Shown: positions 29,101 to 40,006 of the stretch, in pieces
Position numbering within the stretch: position 1 is the first letter of the stretch
How the letters are laid out: each line of letters starts with the position of its first letter
From: CAWKKW01 sp963850345
GTDB lineage: Bacteria; Acidobacteriota; Terriglobia; Terriglobales; Acidobacteriaceae
Length of the DNA: 64,000 bases
Reading direction: 5' to 3'
Assembly: GCA_963850345.1 (NCBI GenBank)
Contig: CAWKKW010000005.1
Span: 1,054,001-1,118,000 of the forward strand
Notes under the pieces: model-generated
Database searches by the model: none
What the model saw: the letters and a program-made list of their open reading frames with translations, nothing else
What the model was told of the DNA's origin: nothing
Program-made: the position numbers and the translations under genes

Positions 29101-30138
29101 CCTGTGAATCGGGCGGCCGTATTGCTTGGAAAGCTGTGCCAGCCACACGTATGTGCTCTTGGCCAACAATACCGCTGTGGGCATCCATTCCACGTCGGGA
29201 CTGAAGGCTTCATACTCCTGATCGGAGTGGGCAAAGGTGGTGACCTCGGAGTGGACGTCCTGCGGATCGTATTGATTGCGCCGCCGACGCTGTGCCTCAG
29301 TGGGCGGATTGAAGCGCATCCAGATGGCGATGTCTTCTTCTTTGAGAACATCGGTGGCGAGGAGTAACCGGCGGAAGTGCTCCCCGAGAAACTCGGTCCA
29401 ATGCTGGCGCAGAAATGCCAGTTGGTCGCTGAGCGAATTGGGAGCCGCCAAGGCCGGAGCGCGCAAGAGTTCGAGGAGCGTCACTGCCTTACCGCGCGTC
29501 GCAGTGGCCTCAATCTTCGGACGGCCGGCGAAGTACTCCGTCAGGCCCTCGGTGACCTGCGGATAAGCCGACGATTGCGCAATGCGGGTGTCGTCAAACA
29601 ATTCGCGAAATGTGCCGAAGGCGGGGTTTTGATTTGCCAGCCACAACAACATCAACTCTTCGAGGACCACTTCGCGATGACTCACGCCCTCGGTAGAGCC
29701 TTGAATCCACTCGTCGGCTGTCTCTTCGCCGCGAAAAACAGCGACATTGGGAAACTCATTGACGAAGGAGAGCAGCATGTTCTCGACGCGCTCGGGCCCG
29801 ATCCGCTGGTCGAACCAGGCGAGGGCGCGCGTCATGACCTGGGGATCAAGATTTTTGCGGTAGTAGGCCACGGTCGCGTGGCTGATCTCGTCGATCAGGC
29901 CCATGGCAAAGAGCGCACCCGGATTGATCACCCGCTCGGGATCGGTTGCCGTTCCGCGAGCTTCGTTGATCTGGTTCGCCAGTTCGCGGCTGGCTGCCAG
30001 GTTGCCGAACACTACGTTGCCCGCGTAGTTGAAAAGCACATCATTCGCCTTATAGCGAACCCGGGCCTCGCGCGAAATATGAAACTCCATCATGAATTCA
30101 CCGTTTTCTTCCCTGTGAAGAGCGAAGGTCTGGCCCAA
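26128..30138 (-). CDS. Giant GH13 alpha-amylase-family protein with helical N-terminal domain and low-complexity tail
   Basis: 1336 residues, about twice a normal GH13 enzyme. Residues 1-340 form a mostly helical domain of unknown function. The catalytic barrel shows GH13 regions: DMVPNH (429-434), RFDAAM with nucleophile Asp549, LLLAEAF with Glu614 and SNPDE with Asp675. The usual His of the fourth region (NHD) is Pro674. A helical part follows to about 1170, and the last 170 residues are rich in Ala, Ser, Gln and Pro. No signal peptide is seen, so it is probably cytoplasmic, acting on alpha-glucans or trehalose-like sugars. The start may be ATG 30093 (MEFHISREARVRYK) rather than 30138. Confidence 0.82.
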   Translation of the reverse strand: MGQTFALHREENGEFMMEFHISREARVRYKANDVLFNYAGNVVFGNLAASRELANQINEARGTATDPERVINPGALFAMGLIDEISHATVAYYRKNLDPQVMTRALAWFDQRIGPERVENMLLSFVNEFPNVAVFRGEETADEWIQGSTEGVSHREVVLEELMLLWLANQNPAFGTFRELFDDTRIAQSSAYPQVTEGLTEYFAGRPKIEATATRGKAVTLLELLRAPALAAPNSLSDQLAFLRQHWTEFLGEHFRRLLLATDVLKEEDIAIWMRFNPPTEAQRRRRNQYDPQDVHSEVTTFAHSDQEYEAFSPDVEWMPTAVLLAKSTYVWLAQLSKQYGRPIHRLDQIPDEELDLIASRGLNSLWLIGIWERSLASKTIKRLCGQDDAVASAYSLANYAISADLGGESAYRNLRDRAHHRGIRLASDMVPNHMGIDSNWVVEHPEWFLSRADSPYPAYRFDGPDLSWDDRVEIKIDDHYYEQTDAAVVFRRRDKYTGHVEYIYHGNDGTSFPWNDTAQLNYLNPQVREQVIQTILYVARLFPIIRFDAAMTLARRHVQRLWFPLPGSGGAIPSRAEYSMTQEEFDRAMPAEFWREVVDRVAAEVPGTLLLAEAFWLMEGYFVRTLGMHRVYNSAFMNMMRDEENAKYRSVLKNTLEFDPDIMKRYVNFMSNPDERTAIDQFGMGDKYFGVSTLLATLPGLPMLGHGQIEGFTEKYGMEYQRPRYDETPNPDLVARHMREIAPLLKNRALFAESANFLLYDFWTENGTVDENVFAYTNHRGEERAVVVFHNRFGHTRGSIHHSVAYADKGSGSLKQRSLQEGLDLPNEQFLTYRDTAKGLEYLRRSSDLVNNGLTLDLHAYQYTVLLNWRHLVVDKDHPWDRLHDSLHGAGVPSIDEALVRLKLKPLTDALAKVLDPVLLRAMADLAEISDAMTDRDARLQKSAVSQLERDKFFQAFSVRAKLFLKEAHATCLANLSSSTRQSRVEEDHLEQLLEQRVQAAIRLPRLEKGFQTSWPPEARAVLPSHSPSRNAVAIWAPVLGWCLVGVLNDCLKSAKADTKATDVFEQLRLRAAFAEIFAELGLEGEDSWRAAARIHIALSAPVMLAKQAETKAVSKSAASTPPSPAAAEKPAKSPSAVSSGPADGWLWEDPDVRWLTGVHLAEDVSYFRKEPYEQLLWWTKLPDLIALAQQPSPDSKTVAALEQEIQTRTAAAKRAGYKLDELLVPGSTREQAASAEQGKTEASRQTQPAATLDPVKEGSVAQSARLLGAAADQQDTGSSSPMGASSQAESAASLPPVEEGSSAASQAPKSDAKNSTQSDNVVEDEPAHGGSRKR

Positions 30139-30517
30139 GCATGGGTCTGCGGATCGAACTGGAGACGCGGCAAGCTGGCCATAGATTCAAAAGCGTTGCA
30201 GACGGATACTGTGGGTAAGATGCAATCTATTGGGCCCGGTTGAGTCGGCAGGCTGAGGATCGGCGGCAGAGGCTCCAAAGGTCCCAGTCCCCGCAGCGAC
30301 AGGAGGCGTGCCGCCCGCCCGCCCCGATGCATCGTAAGCCTACCAAGGAATTTTAGAAAGAGCGACTTGGGGCAGGGGTCCGGAGATTCGGTCGTCGCTT
30401 GCCGAGGTTCCAGATGGCCGAACATTTCTCGCTGCAGGATGAGGTCGACGGAGTAGCGCGGATCGCTGCGCAGGAGCGGCAGAGCGCCGCTTCGCTGGCC
30501 AGACGAGGCCGAGCGGG
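30139..30517. other. Intergenic stretch upstream of the GH13 gene, no supported gene
   Basis: Frames here give arginine- or proline-rich shadow products without motifs. The region probably carries the GH13 promoter, but I could not pick a convincing -35/-10 pair. Confidence 0.4.
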
Positions 30518-31009
30518 CTAGTGGGCCGCGAGTTGCTGAGGGGCCGGGGGATGCGCGTGCAGCATGAGCTGGCTTTTGACCCAGGTCTGGGCGTCGCCCT
30601 TCAGAACGTAACCGTTGCGGATACCCGCACCCGCGACGGCATCGTCCACCTGGTCCCACGCGACGCCGGGCGCGGCTGCGTAAAAGACGAAGCTGTGCAT
30701 GCGTTTCGGGGTGCTCAGGTAGGCCGCGAGGGTTCGAACAGGCACCTGGACCGCGCCCTCGATCAAAGCGGGATGTTCGGTGGAGGCGGTGGAGCGGGGA
30801 GGATTCGAGGAGGGGTGAGATGGTTCCAACTCAATGACTTCCAGCTGCGGATACATCACCATCATCGACCAGAGCTTATCGGCCGAAATAGGAACGAGAC
30901 GGAAGCACCCGCGAATCTTACGTCGCTTGCGGCGCCGGAGTTCCACAACAAAAAGCACGCACCAAAGCGCCGAAACCAGGACTACATAGAACCAAGCGAT
31001 GGGCATCAT
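30518..31009 (-). CDS. Membrane-anchored protein of unknown function
   Basis: 163 residues. An N-terminal helix (IAWFYVVLVSALWCVLFVVE) is followed by a very basic stop-transfer segment (RRRKRRK), so the protein is anchored with its soluble part in the cytoplasm. The soluble part contains PALIEGAVQVPVRTLAAYL and WDQVDDAVAGAGIRNGYVLKGDAQTWV. The first phrase recalls rhodanese-like domains, but the active-site Cys loop is not seen. I do not assign a function. It stands alone between the VOC gene and the GH13 gene, all on the same strand. Confidence 0.6.
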   Translation of the reverse strand: MMPIAWFYVVLVSALWCVLFVVELRRRKRRKIRGCFRLVPISADKLWSMMVMYPQLEVIELEPSHPSSNPPRSTASTEHPALIEGAVQVPVRTLAAYLSTPKRMHSFVFYAAAPGVAWDQVDDAVAGAGIRNGYVLKGDAQTWVKSQLMLHAHPPAPQQLAAH

Positions 31010-31149
31010 GGGATGACCCCCTTTGGCTACAGGAACAGCGTAGCGCGAACCCGATTTTCCGTCAGTGATGGCGGAATTTCAAGTGCTATTCCTTAGTCGA
31101 GATGCGGGTCGATCACTTCTCGTTGTCGCAGATGGCGAGCCATAGGTGA

Positions 31150-31183
31150 CCAGCGCCGGCCAAGCCATGCAGGCCGGCGCTGG
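31150..31183. terminator. Strong stem-loop after the VOC gene
   Basis: A perfect 12-bp GC-rich inverted repeat (150-161 with 172-183), 10-nt loop, begins 5 nt after the VOC stop codon on the minus strand. It lacks a T-run, so it may protect the mRNA 3' end or pause transcription rather than terminate alone. Confidence 0.45.
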
Positions 31184-31188
31184 GAGGA

Positions 31189-32136
31189 TTATTCGGCAGA
31201 CGGGGAGGGATGCGCTCCGGTGAACTCTGAACAGCAGGGTTTGGCCACGGGGGTGAATTCCATGAACTCCAGGCGGGTCTCGTCCGCGTCATAGATGTTG
31301 TATTGATTCTTGCCGTCCTTGCCCAACTGGGTGCCCTTGTCGTGCCCAAAGACGTCCCATCCTGGCTTCTTCTGCACTGCGTCGGCGGCGGCATGGATGT
31401 CGACCACGCCGACGGACAAGTGATTTAAAACGCCCAGCTGATGTTGGGACATGTTCGCCGGAATGCCGCTACCGGAGGGCCCGCTGGTCAGCATGTACTC
31501 GAGCCAATCGGTGCCATCGGGGACTTGCAATGCCACCCAGTCGGTCTTATCGGGCTGCATGCCGCCATGCCAGTAAGGCCGGAACCCGAGGATGTCGCGG
31601 TAGAAGTGGTCGGAGGCAGCGCGATCGTGAATCAGCATTCCGACGTGAATGATGTGATGGCCTATCACCGTCGGTATGCCGGCTCCGAAGCTCCGCTGCT
31701 GCACGAACTGAACCACGTTGCCTTCGGGATCTTTCACCTCGAACCACTGGCTGAACATATCGCGGGAACGCGTGACCGTGGGAGGCACGGTGACCCCCTT
31801 GGAAGCCAGGTATCGGCGCATTGCTTCGGCGTCGGAGGTGACATACGCAATGTGGTCCAGGCGGTTGATCCCTGCATTCGCAGGCAGGGGCATTACCTCC
31901 ACAGACTGGTGAGAATTGAACGAATACCGGGTGGCGCCCGGCTTCTCGGGATCGGGTCGCGCGGAACAACCGATGATTCCCGTGTAAAAATTTCGAGCCT
32001 TGGCGGGATCGGATGCGTATACCGCTATGTGCGAGATGCCGGTAATTCTCGGGCGTTCGGGCGAGGACTGGGCCAGGGCGGCCAGCGGCATGGCGGCACA
32101 GAGCAGCGAAAGACACAATTTGGCAAAAAACTTCAT
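31189..32136 (-). CDS. Exported VOC (glyoxalase/bleomycin-resistance fold) protein with two domains
   Basis: 315 residues. A signal peptide (LCLSLLCAAMPLAALAQ) is followed by two vicinal-oxygen-chelate modules. The first begins ITGISHIAVYASDPAKARNF, with HIAYVTSD; the second begins VIGHHIIHVGMLIHDRAASD, with HLSVGVVDI near its end. Conserved His and Glu residues in each module could bind a metal ion. Two modules in one chain can form one active site, as in extradiol dioxygenases and glyoxalases. The export signal is unusual for a glyoxalase and common in acidobacterial paralogues. Substrate is unknown. The downstream neighbour at 30518 is unrelated. Confidence 0.82.
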   Translation of the reverse strand: MKFFAKLCLSLLCAAMPLAALAQSSPERPRITGISHIAVYASDPAKARNFYTGIIGCSARPDPEKPGATRYSFNSHQSVEVMPLPANAGINRLDHIAYVTSDAEAMRRYLASKGVTVPPTVTRSRDMFSQWFEVKDPEGNVVQFVQQRSFGAGIPTVIGHHIIHVGMLIHDRAASDHFYRDILGFRPYWHGGMQPDKTDWVALQVPDGTDWLEYMLTSGPSGSGIPANMSQHQLGVLNHLSVGVVDIHAAADAVQKKPGWDVFGHDKGTQLGKDGKNQYNIYDADETRLEFMEFTPVAKPCCSEFTGAHPSPSAE

Positions 32137-32261
32137 TCCAACCCCCGGAGAGCGATGGCAACTGGTAGAGATCAGATTACTCCTTTAGACACAATGCGAG
32201 CCGCCCAAAGTGAGGCAATTTCCATCCCGCTTCAGGATAGTATGAAGGTCACGCGGACGCT

Positions 32262-34871
32262 ATGAGATCAACCACCTATTCACGCCTGCTGCTTGCCCTG
32301 GTCGTGCTCTACACAGCGGCCGCTCTCACGTACTGGGTGACGGGTGTGCGGGATCAGGCGTCAGTGGATACGCACCCCGAGCAGCACGCGGCAGAGCCGA
32401 TTGGCTTCGATCCGGACACTCGCGTGATCAGCTACGTGCGGCAGGAGGCGGAGGCCGCCGGCGTTCGCGTGGGACAGACCCTTCAGACGCTGAACGGGGC
32501 GGCGTATTCGGGCCTGGCGCAATGGGAAGACGTCGTGAACTCGAGCGCGCCGGGCGAACCGCTAGAAATTGGATTTCTGCGGCAGGACGGAACGGCAGGA
32601 AGCGCCAAATTTACGCTGCAGAAGTCTCCGGGCCGCAATGACGGCGGCTCGACCATCGGGTTTCTGATCCGCATCGGGATTCTCAACTTCACCATGCCGC
32701 TGGTTTGTCTGCTGGTTGGCATCTGGGTGGCTGCGGCTCGGCCGACCGACGCGAACGCCTGGCTACTGCTGATTCTGCTCACCTTTCCGGAGGTCGCCTT
32801 TATCGGCCAGGAACAGGCTGTGGGCGGGTGGCTGATCTTTCGTGGCGGGTGGCAAGAGGTCCTGCTCATTCTGACACCGTTCGCGCTGCTACTCTTCGGG
32901 GTCTACTTTCCGGAACGGTCTCGGCTGGATGTTCGAGCGCCCTGGTTGAAGTGGGTGGTTCTGCTTCCGCTGGCACTGAGCGGGGCCGAACACTTTCTGG
33001 ACTGGACCCGGCAGAATTTCGTCGGCCACGCTTCCCCTTTGGCGTTGCGAGCCTCGCACCTGTCGGAATCCGCGGGCAATTCGCTGGGGCTGATCTCAGT
33101 GCTGCTCTACCTGTTCCTGATCATCGACAAGCTGCGTACGGCGTCGACCGAAGACGCGCGGCGGCGCTTGCGCGTGCTGAGTGTGGGAACGGGCGTGGGC
33201 ATGGGCGCGCTGCTGGTGGTGTTTGTGCTGCTGCCCCGGATTGGATTTGTCCCGAATGCCCGCGGCCATCTGTGGGCGGCCTACCTGGGGATGACGTTCT
33301 TTCTGATGGCGCCGCTCAGCCTGGGCTATGTGGTGGTGGTGCAGCGTGCTCTGGACGTGCGCATCCTGGTGCGAAACGGCACGCGCTACGCCCTGGCGCG
33401 AGTGACGCTGTGGGTGGTGCAGGCGGCGTTGATCGTCGTGATCGCGCGACGTACCTTCGCGCCGATGCTGGAGCACCGCGCCCCGGAGCCGTTTGACCTG
33501 CTGATGCTGGCGCTCTTCGTGACGCTGGTGTTGGCGCTTCGCTTCGGTGGAAGAAAGCGGCTGCAGGCCTGGCTGGACCGGAAATTTTTCCGCGAAGCGT
33601 ACGACTCGGAACGCATTCTAAGTGAACTTTCAGAGGAGGCGCGCAAGTTCACGGAAACCCAGCCCCTGCTGCAGATGGTGGCGCAACGCGTCTCAGAGAC
33701 GCTGCACATATCGAAGATCGGCATGCTGATGAATGGCTCGGGTGGGTTCTATCTGCATCAGGCGGTCGGCATGCCTACGGATGGGCAACTGGTGCTACGA
33801 AGCGGGTCTTCGGCGATTCGCAACCTGAGCATCACGAACACCCCGGCACGCCTCTACCGCGAAGATCCGGACGCCTGGTACCTGATGGCGGACGACCTGG
33901 AGCGCGACTCGCTGGACGCGATGCAGACTGAGTTGCTGCTGCCGCTGAGCGGGCGCAACCGCATGATGGGCGTGATGTCTCTGGGGCCGAAGAAGTCGGA
34001 GGCGGCGTATTCGCGTTCCGATCTTCACCTGCTGCAGATGGTGGCGGTGCAGACTGGGCTGGCTCTCGAGGTAAGCGAACTGGCCATTTCTCTGGCCAAT
34101 GAAGCGGCCCAGCGCGAACGCGCGATGAAAGAGATGGAGATCGCGCGCGAGGTGCAGGAGCGGCTCTTTCCGCAGGAGATGCCGGTGCTGCACGGCGCGA
34201 CGGTGGCGGGAGCGTGCCGTCCCGCGATGGGCGTGGGCGGCGACTACTACGATGTGTTCTGCCTGCCGGATGGGCGGCTGGGTCTGGCGATCGGCGACGT
34301 CTCTGGCAAAGGGATTTCCGCTGCGCTGCTGATGGCCAGCCTGCGAGCCAGCTTGCGCGGGGTCACGATGGATTCGCCACGAGACTTTGCGCGCCTGATG
34401 CACAAGGTGAATCGGCTGGTCTATGAGGCGTCGGCCTCGAACCGGTATGCGACCTTCTTCTTCGCCGCATTCGATCCGAAGACGTGCCTGCTGGATTGCG
34501 TGAACGCCGGGCACAATCCACCGTTGGTGCTGCGCTGTACGCCGGACGGGAAGACGGAAACCATTCTGATCGAGGCGGATGGCCCGGTGGTTGGACTGCT
34601 GCCGGACGCGCCGTATACGGAGCAGTCCCTGCAACTGCAGCCTGGAGACCTGTTGCTCGCTTACACCGATGGAATCAGCGAGGCGATGACCCGGCGCGAC
34701 GAAGAATGGGGCGAGGAGAGGATGATGGCGGCGGCGTCCGAGGTACTCGACGCGCCAGCGGATGAGGTATTGCACCGGGTGTTCGCCGCAGTGGACAAGT
34801 TCACTGCCGGCGCTCCGCAGCATGATGATATGACGCTGCTGATTTTGAAGCTTAGCAAAGTAGCGAGTTAG
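32262..34871 (+). CDS. Membrane SpoIIE/PP2C-type serine phosphatase with PDZ, 7TM-like and GAF domains
   Basis: 869 residues. After one N-terminal helix comes a PDZ-like domain (about 46-130, EAEAAGVRVGQTLQTLNG) on the outer side. Several helices (about 130-430) resemble a 7TM sensor. A GAF domain (about 460-620) and a short coiled linker (EMEIAREVQERLFPQEMP) lead to the phosphatase. It has PP2C motifs GVGGDYYDVF, IGDVSGKGI, NAGHNPP, AYTDGISEAM and QHDDMTLL. Such enzymes dephosphorylate anti-sigma-factor antagonists in partner-switching systems, here apparently under control of an external PDZ ligand and a GAF-bound molecule. No anti-sigma partner is adjacent. A clear terminator follows. Confidence 0.9.
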   Translation: MRSTTYSRLLLALVVLYTAAALTYWVTGVRDQASVDTHPEQHAAEPIGFDPDTRVISYVRQEAEAAGVRVGQTLQTLNGAAYSGLAQWEDVVNSSAPGEPLEIGFLRQDGTAGSAKFTLQKSPGRNDGGSTIGFLIRIGILNFTMPLVCLLVGIWVAAARPTDANAWLLLILLTFPEVAFIGQEQAVGGWLIFRGGWQEVLLILTPFALLLFGVYFPERSRLDVRAPWLKWVVLLPLALSGAEHFLDWTRQNFVGHASPLALRASHLSESAGNSLGLISVLLYLFLIIDKLRTASTEDARRRLRVLSVGTGVGMGALLVVFVLLPRIGFVPNARGHLWAAYLGMTFFLMAPLSLGYVVVVQRALDVRILVRNGTRYALARVTLWVVQAALIVVIARRTFAPMLEHRAPEPFDLLMLALFVTLVLALRFGGRKRLQAWLDRKFFREAYDSERILSELSEEARKFTETQPLLQMVAQRVSETLHISKIGMLMNGSGGFYLHQAVGMPTDGQLVLRSGSSAIRNLSITNTPARLYREDPDAWYLMADDLERDSLDAMQTELLLPLSGRNRMMGVMSLGPKKSEAAYSRSDLHLLQMVAVQTGLALEVSELAISLANEAAQRERAMKEMEIAREVQERLFPQEMPVLHGATVAGACRPAMGVGGDYYDVFCLPDGRLGLAIGDVSGKGISAALLMASLRASLRGVTMDSPRDFARLMHKVNRLVYEASASNRYATFFFAAFDPKTCLLDCVNAGHNPPLVLRCTPDGKTETILIEADGPVVGLLPDAPYTEQSLQLQPGDLLLAYTDGISEAMTRRDEEWGEERMMAAASEVLDAPADEVLHRVFAAVDKFTAGAPQHDDMTLLILKLSKVAS

Positions 34872-34898
34872 CGGGGCAGCAGGTTAGCAAGTTAGCGA
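34850..34898 (+). repeat. Degenerate AGTTAGC repeat tract at the phosphatase stop codon
   Basis: Four to five imperfect copies of (A)AGTTAGC(G) occur in about 50 bp, and one of them supplies the TAG stop of the phosphatase gene. Similar units recur at 49082-49200 and 51861-51905. Confidence 0.55.
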
Positions 34899-34962
34899 AG
34901 TGCGCCGGGGATGCATTCTGACCTCGAGCGTCTGCAGGGATGAGGTGGTTGACTGCAAAGGA

Positions 34963-34993
34963 AGAGGGCACTCTCGCGAGTGCCCTTTTGCTT
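34963..34993 (+). terminator. Rho-independent terminator
   Basis: An 8-bp GC-rich stem (GGGCACTC/GAGTGCCC) with a TCGC loop is followed by TTTTGCTTT. It ends the phosphatase transcript about 95 bp after its stop codon. Confidence 0.85.
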
Positions 34994-35038
34994 TAAATGA
35001 ACTGCACCGTTGGTGACCCGTGCCGAACAAGCCGGAGG

Positions 35039-37629
<2,591 letters not shown>

Positions 37630-37689
37630 TCTTCCTCCTAGCGAAGACACCGGCCTTCGCACTCTTATTTTGGATACCGCGATTCCTGA

Positions 37690-37702
37690 TGTGTTGAACA
37701 CA
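37690..37702. promoter_or_regulatory. Perfect 13-bp palindrome between hppA and the DUF192 gene
   Basis: TGTGTTGAACACA is a perfect odd palindrome lying 60 bp upstream of the hppA GTG and 85 bp upstream of the divergent DUF192 gene. A protein-binding operator is plausible; no regulator is identified. Confidence 0.35.
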
Positions 37703-37787
37703 GCAAGATAGCACCGGAGCAAGGCTGCCGGTGTGATGGTGGGCACAGGGGTGAACATTAGAGGGACCCTGCATTAAGCTGGCTTGC

Positions 37788-38291
37788 ATGGGCAGACATT
37801 CTCGTATGCGCAAAGCGAAACTGGCAAGCGCCGTTATTGTGGGGCTCCTGATGGGGGTGCCGGGAAGGTCACGGGCAGACGAGCCGGTGATTCCAAAGGT
37901 GGCGCCGCGGCCAGCATCCACGCTGGTTATGTTGCCGGATGGGTCAACCCTACACGTCGAGCTGGCCCGCACCTCGGCGGAGCAGGCTTACGGCCTGATG
38001 GACCGCTCCAGTTTGCCGGAGGGGCGAGGGATGCTGTTTCTGCACGACCATAGTGGCGAGTTCCCATACTGGATGTACCACTGCAAGATTGCGCTCGACA
38101 TTGTCTGGATGGACGACAGGCATCGGGTGGTTGAGGTGTCGGCCAAGACTCCGCCCTGCCGCGGGCTCGCCAATACGTGTCCCAGCTACGGCGGACACAC
38201 GGAGGCTCGGTACGTTCTGGAGCTGCCGCCGGGCTCCGCCGCCAGACACGCAATTGTGACCAGCTCAGTCATCAATTTCAATGCGGAATGA
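37788..38291 (+). CDS. DUF192 family exported protein
   Basis: 167 residues. A signal peptide (KLASAVIVGLLMGVPG...RAD) precedes a full DUF192 domain: VELARTSAEQAYGLMDR, GRGMLFLHD, WMYHCKIALDIVWMD and VLELPPGSA. The fold is small, beta-rich and widespread; its biochemical role is unsettled. It is divergent from hppA and convergent with the GT39-like gene 32 bp downstream. Confidence 0.85.
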   Translation: MGRHSRMRKAKLASAVIVGLLMGVPGRSRADEPVIPKVAPRPASTLVMLPDGSTLHVELARTSAEQAYGLMDRSSLPEGRGMLFLHDHSGEFPYWMYHCKIALDIVWMDDRHRVVEVSAKTPPCRGLANTCPSYGGHTEARYVLELPPGSAARHAIVTSSVINFNAE

Positions 38292-38323
38292 TTTTGGAGT
38301 GGCCGGGGGGCTCCGGGCGGACC

Positions 38324-39757
38324 TCAGGGAACGGGAGCACGCGCCGGAATGCCTGATTCGATTTCCGACAGGAGCCTCTGCTGAGATGCCGGCAGCGGGT
38401 GCAGTTTGTACAGCACCAGCAGATTGCGGTCGGGATCGTCGAAGGCCGGGTATTCCGCTACCTTTTCCAGCGTGTATTGGGTTTGCAGGTCTTCGAGCGT
38501 TCCGGGATCGAGATCGTTCCACGCTGCGTACCATCCGGGGTGGAAGTTGTAGATCCGGGTGGGCAGATCCACGGTGCCGAAGTCGTCGCAGATCGTCGGC
38601 AGGCCGGTGATGAGGGTAATGTCGTTGCCGCTGATGGACAGGAGCAGGCGGTTGCCGTTGGGATGCTCATCGATGTAACGGGTGAGATTGCGCGCTGCGT
38701 TCACGAAGGTGTACTGCGGGTGGCGGGCAAAGCCGATGGTCTGGTGCACGTTCCAGCCGGTGGCGAATATTACCGTCGCCATGGCGATTGCGCCGGCACC
38801 GCGATGGCGGCGCGTGAGTTCAGCCGCGGCGAGCGTAAGCGTCAGAAACACGGGTACGGCGGCAACCGCGTAGTACCGCGGCTGCATGTTGTTGTGGTAG
38901 CCGACGAAGAATACGTACCCGGCGACGGCAAGCAGCGCCGCGACAAACAGCGGGTTTCGCCAGAGGGAGCGCAGCCACACCGCCGAAGCCAGTACCAACA
39001 CCGCCCAGAGGGGTACCAGCCATGGATCAATCCAAAGCGTGCCGTGCAGGGCGTACCAGAACGTCATCAGCCAGCCGGCGACAGTCGTCGGCTTCACATA
39101 GACGTTGATGGCGAAGAAGTACTTGTAGTCCGCCAGAAAACGGGGACGCACGAACAGCAGGTAGTACACGCTCCACGGCAGGCCTGCGCTCAGCAAGACT
39201 GCCGCGGCCGACGCGAGGAACTCCCGCAGCTGATTTCGCAGTGGGTACCACAAGAGATAGAGCGTCGACGGCAGCAGGAAGACGGCTGTGGTCTTGGTCA
39301 GGATCGACAGGCAGAAGAGCATGCCGGTGCCGATCAGCAAGGCCATTCGCCGGCGTGAGGACCTGGCCTCCGGAACGCGCAGGACAAGCAGCCACGACAG
39401 CAACGTCAATGAGGTCAACAACGGTTCGAGAATCGCGAGCCGGCTGAAGCAGTAGAGAAACGAACTGGCGGCCATCAGCGTCGCGGCTAACAGTCCTGTC
39501 CAATGCGTGCCTTGAGGAGAGCGGCGCACCAGCAGGTAGGCGAGCAGCAGATTCGCTGCAAACAGGGCGACGGCCAACGCGCGCGCAGCCACCAGGCTTA
39601 CGCCGGTGAAGTGAAAGACCACCCACTCGAGCAAGGGCCAAACCGGGACCGCGATCGCTGTATTCAAATCACCAGGGACATACCAGGATCCGCGCACGAA
39701 GGATTCAATCGCGGCGTTGCCGTACCAGCCCTCGTCGGTGTACTTGGCGTAGTCCAT
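38324..39757 (-). CDS. GT39-like membrane glycosyltransferase; N-terminal end unclear
   Basis: 477 residues from the ATG at 39757, rich in transmembrane helices, with a periplasmic loop containing YTDEGWYGNAAIESF (acidic GT-C loop) directly after where a first helix should be. That helix is encoded in the same frame further upstream (SALWIAAIFALFALHTL), but no ATG, GTG or TTG exists between it and an in-frame TAA near 39911. An ATG at 39926 in another frame could join after a shift near 39880-39900. The real gene therefore probably starts upstream and is frameshifted, or uses a non-standard start. It is predicted to move a sugar from a polyprenyl carrier; acceptor unknown. Confidence 0.72.
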   Translation of the reverse strand: MDYAKYTDEGWYGNAAIESFVRGSWYVPGDLNTAIAVPVWPLLEWVVFHFTGVSLVAARALAVALFAANLLLAYLLVRRSPQGTHWTGLLAATLMAASSFLYCFSRLAILEPLLTSLTLLSWLLVLRVPEARSSRRRMALLIGTGMLFCLSILTKTTAVFLLPSTLYLLWYPLRNQLREFLASAAAVLLSAGLPWSVYYLLFVRPRFLADYKYFFAINVYVKPTTVAGWLMTFWYALHGTLWIDPWLVPLWAVLVLASAVWLRSLWRNPLFVAALLAVAGYVFFVGYHNNMQPRYYAVAAVPVFLTLTLAAAELTRRHRGAGAIAMATVIFATGWNVHQTIGFARHPQYTFVNAARNLTRYIDEHPNGNRLLLSISGNDITLITGLPTICDDFGTVDLPTRIYNFHPGWYAAWNDLDPGTLEDLQTQYTLEKVAEYPAFDDPDRNLLVLYKLHPLPASQQRLLSEIESGIPARAPVP

Positions 39758-40006
39758 CCACGGCGAGTAGTTGGGGAAGTCGGCCTGCAGGTGCAGCGTA
39801 TGCAGCGCAAACAGCGCAAAAATCGCGGCGATCCAAAGCGCGCTGATGCTGTGCCTGACTCGGATGCTGTTCGTAAGAAACTCCCGGCGCCTGCCGAAGC
39901 AGGGGATTCGTTAACGAACGACTCAAGGGGGATCAGCCCGAGTATACCTTGCGGCCGCGTGAGTCCGGAGAAGAGGCGCGGAACAGCGAACGAGAGACGG
40001 AAGCAG

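Noticed and set aside
30413..30520. A 35-codon plus-strand frame beginning MAEHFSLQDE
   Set aside because: Too short and unsupported by any start signal or family.
30090..30659. Minus-strand frame of 189 codons
   Set aside because: Arg/Pro-rich shadow overlapping two better genes, with no motif or Shine-Dalgarno.
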